Shown here in pieces: positions 61,010 to 64,000 of a stretch of 64,000 nucleotides of DNA. Source of the DNA: JASLBX01 sp036373915. Its GTDB lineage: Bacteria > Actinomycetota > Actinomycetes > Jiangellales > Jiangellaceae. Location: NCBI GenBank assembly GCA_036373915.1, contig DASUUU010000113.1:13475-77474 (forward strand). The letters are read 5' to 3'. Position 1 is the first letter of the stretch. The number at the start of each line of letters is the position of its first letter. The translations under genes were made by a program, and so were the position numbers. The notes under the pieces were generated by a model. The model was not told where the DNA came from and did no database searches. It saw only the letters and a program-made list of their open reading frames with translations.

Positions 61010-63510
61010 GCCGCACCTCCCTTTGCCGAACCGTCGCTGGCCTGGCCGCCGGTGGGCGAGGGCCGGCCGCCAGTACCGCGCAGCTCCACGACGTCACCCG
61101 CGGCGGCTCGCAGCATGTCATGCACGTGCGAGCCAGGCGAGTATTGCGGAACCCACACGACCCGGTCCGGCATGTCGGTGATCTCCACCGGCAGTGTGAT
61201 CGAACCGTGCTCGGTGGCGACCGTGACCTGCCCGTCCACACCCACCTCGGCGGCCGTGGCGGCCGAGAGCCTCGCCACCGGCCGGCGAGCCGTACCGGCC
61301 AGGTGCGGCTCACCCGCCTGCAGCCTGCCGTCGTCCAGCAGCATCCGCCAGGTGGCGAGCATTGCCTGCCCGGCCTGCGGGCTTCGCGGCTCGGCTGACC
61401 GGACGGACGGGGCTTGCGGTCGTTCGCCGTCCCACGCTCCGAGCTCTGCGATCTCCGACCGGATTGCCTCGATCGACGCCAGGCCGAGGCCGACATCGAG
61501 TTCGTCCGCGATCTGGGTGAGGACCCTGGCATCGGTCAGCGCGTTCGAGGATTCGAGCACGGTGGGGAAGGCCCGCTCGCGGCCCTCCCAGTTGACGAAG
61601 ACGCCGGCCTTCTCCACAACCGGAGCGACCGGGAAGACCACGTCGGCCAACTCAGTGATCGCGCTGCGCAGCACTTCGAGGCTGACCACGAAACTCGCGG
61701 CGCCCAGCGCCTCGCGCGCGACGGCCGGGTCCGGAAGGTCGGCGAGTTCGACGCCCCCGACGACCAACCCGCTGAGCTGGCTGTCGACCAGCGCGCCGAT
61801 CATTCCTGCGGCATCGCGGCCGGGCAGAGGCGGCAGGTGATCGACCCCCCAGACCGCGCTCACGTCGATCCGCGCCTCCGGGTTCTCCACCAGCCGGCCG
61901 CCCGGCAGCAGGATCGGCAGCGCGCCGGCCTCCACGGCCCCGCGGTCACCGGCCCGGCGCGGCACCCACGCCAGCTTGGCGCCGGTCGTGGCGGCGAGCG
62001 CATAAGCAGCCGAGAGCGCACCGGGTGTACCGGCCAGCCGCTCGCCGACGAGGATCACCGAGCCCGGTCCCTCGACGAGTGCTGCCACGTCGTCGCCGGC
62101 CAACGCTCGGGCCTCCGCTCCCGGCGCCACCTGAATCAACCTGCCGGACAGTTTCTGCAGCCCGGGGGAGGCGAACGGCGCAACCGATGCGACCGCCGTG
62201 CGGTTCCGGCGAACGGCCTTGCGTAGCCGAAGAAAGATGGTCGGAGCCTCTTCCTCGACTTCCAGGCCCGCCAGCAGGACCGCCGGTGCCTTCTCCAGGT
62301 CCGCATAGGTGACCTCCATCCGGGCTCCGGCGACCGCCGCGAGGAACTCTGCCTCTTCGGCAGAGTGGACGCGGGCCCGAAAGTCGATGTCGTTCGTCTT
62401 GAGCACCAGACGCGCGAACTTCGAGTAGGCGTATGCGTCCTCGAGCGTCAACCGGCCCCCGGTGAGCACGCCGACGCCGTTCTCCGCACGGGCTGCGCTG
62501 AGCCCCGCCGCGGCGACGCTCAACGCTTCGGGCCAGGATGCCGGCACAAGCTCGCCGGTCTCCTCGTCGCGGACGAGGGGGTGGGTCAGCCGGTCGTCAA
62601 GGTTCGCGTAGCGGAAGGCGAACCGGTCCTTGTCCGAGATCCACTCCTCGTTGACCTCGGGATCATCGCCGGCCAGCCGCCGCATCACGATGTCGCGGCG
62701 GTGGTCTATCCGAATCGCCGCACCACTTGAGTCGTGTTCGGCGATCGACGGCACCGACACGAGGTCGAACGGGCGCGAGCGGAACCGGTAGGCCGCACTC
62801 GTCAGAGCCCCGACCGGGCAGATCTGGATCGTGTTACCGGAGAAGTAGCTCTCGAACGGCTCGGATTCGTAGATGCCGACCTGTTGAAGCGCGCCACGCT
62901 CGAGCATCTCGATGAACGGGTCGCCGGCGATCTCGACCGAGAACCGCGTGCACCGGGCGCAGAGGATGCACCGCTCGCGGTCCAGCAGCACCTGGCTGGA
63001 AATGGAGATCGGCTTGGGGTAGGTGCGCTTCTTCCCCTCGTACCGCGACTCGCCCCGGCCGTTGGTCATCGCCTGGTTCTGCAGCGGGCACTCGCCGCCC
63101 TTGTCGCAGACCGGGCAGTCCAGGGGGTGGTTGATGAGCAGCAGCTCCATGACGCCGCGCTGCGCCTTCTCCGCCACGGTGGACGTGAGCTGGGTGGCCA
63201 CGACCATGCCCGGCGACACCTCGAGCGTGCACGCCGCCTGGGGCTTCGGCATCGCCCGCAGCGTGCCGTCCGGGCCCGGCGTCGACACCTCGACCAGGCA
63301 CTGGCGGCAGGCGCCGGCCGGCGCGAGCAGCGGATGGTCGCAGAACCGCGGGATCGCGATGCCGAGCAGCTCGGCCGCGCGGATCACCAGCGTGCCCTTC
63401 GGCACGCTGACGTCGATCCCGTCGATCGACAGGGACACGAGGTCGGGGCGCGGCTCGGCGGGCGGCTGGGACGGTGTGCCGGCGGCACCCGCCTTCGAGG
63501 TCACGGTCAT
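61006..63510 (-). CDS. nuoG: NADH-quinone oxidoreductase subunit G
   Basis: An 834-residue iron-sulfur subunit. Order: 2Fe-2S ferredoxin domain (FCDHPLLAPAGACRQCLVEV), the His-Cys3 cluster (INHPLDCPVCDKGGECPLQN), the 4Fe-4S site (CILCARCTRF, later TIQICPVGAL), then a molybdopterin oxidoreductase-like domain that does not bind molybdenum. Starts at ATG 63510 after about 20 polar residues; overlaps nuoF by four bases. The C-terminal 150 residues are the formate-dehydrogenase-like dinucleotide domain. Confidence 0.95.
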   Translation of the reverse strand: MTVTSKAGAAGTPSQPPAEPRPDLVSLSIDGIDVSVPKGTLVIRAAELLGIAIPRFCDHPLLAPAGACRQCLVEVSTPGPDGTLRAMPKPQAACTLEVSPGMVVATQLTSTVAEKAQRGVMELLLINHPLDCPVCDKGGECPLQNQAMTNGRGESRYEGKKRTYPKPISISSQVLLDRERCILCARCTRFSVEIAGDPFIEMLERGALQQVGIYESEPFESYFSGNTIQICPVGALTSAAYRFRSRPFDLVSVPSIAEHDSSGAAIRIDHRRDIVMRRLAGDDPEVNEEWISDKDRFAFRYANLDDRLTHPLVRDEETGELVPASWPEALSVAAAGLSAARAENGVGVLTGGRLTLEDAYAYSKFARLVLKTNDIDFRARVHSAEEAEFLAAVAGARMEVTYADLEKAPAVLLAGLEVEEEAPTIFLRLRKAVRRNRTAVASVAPFASPGLQKLSGRLIQVAPGAEARALAGDDVAALVEGPGSVILVGERLAGTPGALSAAYALAATTGAKLAWVPRRAGDRGAVEAGALPILLPGGRLVENPEARIDVSAVWGVDHLPPLPGRDAAGMIGALVDSQLSGLVVGGVELADLPDPAVAREALGAASFVVSLEVLRSAITELADVVFPVAPVVEKAGVFVNWEGRERAFPTVLESSNALTDARVLTQIADELDVGLGLASIEAIRSEIAELGAWDGERPQAPSVRSAEPRSPQAGQAMLATWRMLLDDGRLQAGEPHLAGTARRPVARLSAATAAEVGVDGQVTVATEHGSITLPVEITDMPDRVVWVPQYSPGSHVHDMLRAAAGDVVELRGTGGRPSPTGGQASDGSAKGGAA

Positions 63511-64000
63511 CGGGCAGCGGCTCCGGCGAAGAGGGTGGAGGCCACCGGGTCGAACGGACAGCCGCCCTCGGTGAGGTGGCGGACGTACTCGTCCCGGAAG
63601 TACTGGATCGACGACGTGATCGGGCTCGTCGCGCCGTCCCCGAGCGCGCAGAACGCCCGGCCCAGGATGTTGTCGCAGGTGTCGAGCAGCGTGTCCAGGT
63701 CCGCGTGGGTGCCCTGGCCGGCCAGGATCCGGCGCAGCACCTGCTTCATCCAGTAGTTGCCCTCCCGGCACGGGGTGCACTTGCCGCACGACTCGTGCTT
63801 GTAGAACTCCGTCCACCGCAGGACGGCGCGGACCACGCAGGTCGTGTCGTCGAAGATCTGCAGCGCCCGGGTGCCCAGCATGGAGCCCGCGGCACCGACG
63901 GCCTCGTAGTCGAGGGGGACGTCGAGCTCGGCCTCGGTGAAGATCGGGGTCGAGGACCCGCCCGGGGTCCAGAACTTCAGCGTCCGGCCCTCGCGCATGC
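63507..64000 (-). CDS. nuoF: NADH-quinone oxidoreductase subunit F, C-terminal part (cut by window end)
   Basis: The last 163 or so residues of NuoF; the FMN- and NADH-binding part is outside the window. The N3 cluster ligands are visible as ESCGKCTPCREG and the later Cys of FCALGDGATSPI. The frame is open to the window edge, so the Met at 63996-63998 is internal and not the start. It continues the nuo operon to the right. Confidence 0.95.
   Translation of the reverse strand, partial: MREGRTLKFWTPGGSSTPIFTEAELDVPLDYEAVGAAGSMLGTRALQIFDDTTCVVRAVLRWTEFYKHESCGKCTPCREGNYWMKQVLRRILAGQGTHADLDTLLDTCDNILGRAFCALGDGATSPITSSIQYFRDEYVRHLTEGGCPFDPVASTLFAGAAAR

Overview
The window is high-GC DNA from an actinobacterium. 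The evidence is the GC-rich codon use, frequent GTG/TTG starts, a conservon (sensor kinase, roadblock, DUF742 and GTPase genes), a translational T-box in front of ileS, a RamB-like regulator beside the glyoxylate genes, and the order nuo operon, polyprenyl synthetase, korAB, second nuoAB, which resembles Streptomyces. The genus cannot be fixed from the sequence alone. It reads as ordinary chromosome: I see no phage, transposase, CRISPR array, tRNA or rRNA gene.

Layout. 1-4150: a catabolic cassette with an ABC importer (permease partial, binding lipoprotein) divergent from a RraA-type aldolase, a PfkB sugar kinase and an IclR regulator. 4270-8920: an MHYT membrane protein followed by a complete conservon. 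8930-13730: quinone oxidoreductase, TPR-LuxR regulator, small membrane protein and a BBE-type FAD oxidase. 13860-17220: T-box plus a long (type 2) isoleucyl-tRNA synthetase. 17390-20180: a secreted SpaA/prealbumin-repeat protein and a methyltransferase. 20200-24650: glyoxylate shunt (aceA-aceB, overlapping) divergent from a RamB-like regulator. 24660-26010: ECF sigma factor and putative membrane anti-sigma factor, ending at a textbook terminator. 26220-31250: methyltransferase, MgtE Mg2+ channel with a structured leader, and two divergent citrate synthases, one carrying an N-terminal DNA-binding domain. 31380-36770: GNAT, tandem-Nudix protein and a GntR-controlled double ABC operon. 36810-43170: pentapeptide protein, small unknowns, a DtxR-rhodanese operon, a ParA plus ribbon-helix-helix pair, NagA, a hotdog protein and two DUF202 proteins.

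43270-64000 is dominated by respiration. An AlkZ-like gene is coupled to an isolated nuoAB pair, then come korAB (2-oxoglutarate:ferredoxin oxidoreductase), a subtilase, RarD, a FitAB/VapBC toxin-antitoxin pair, a polyprenyl diphosphate synthase (quinone side chain), and the tightly overlapping operon nuoF-G-H-I-J-K-L-M-N on the minus strand, cut by the window end. Glyoxylate shunt, two citrate synthases, korAB and complex I together give a dense central-carbon/respiration region.

The most notable non-coding signals are a roughly 74-bp hairpin repeat present in three intergenic copies, three long inverted repeats, a 19-bp palindrome overlapping the start codon of the DNA-binding citrate synthase, a DtxR box in the dtxR/parA gap, and a structured mgtE leader. 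No single locus is clearly a novel system. The best candidates for new biology are the self-regulating citrate synthase pair, the chromosomal ParA-RHH pair and the repeat family.
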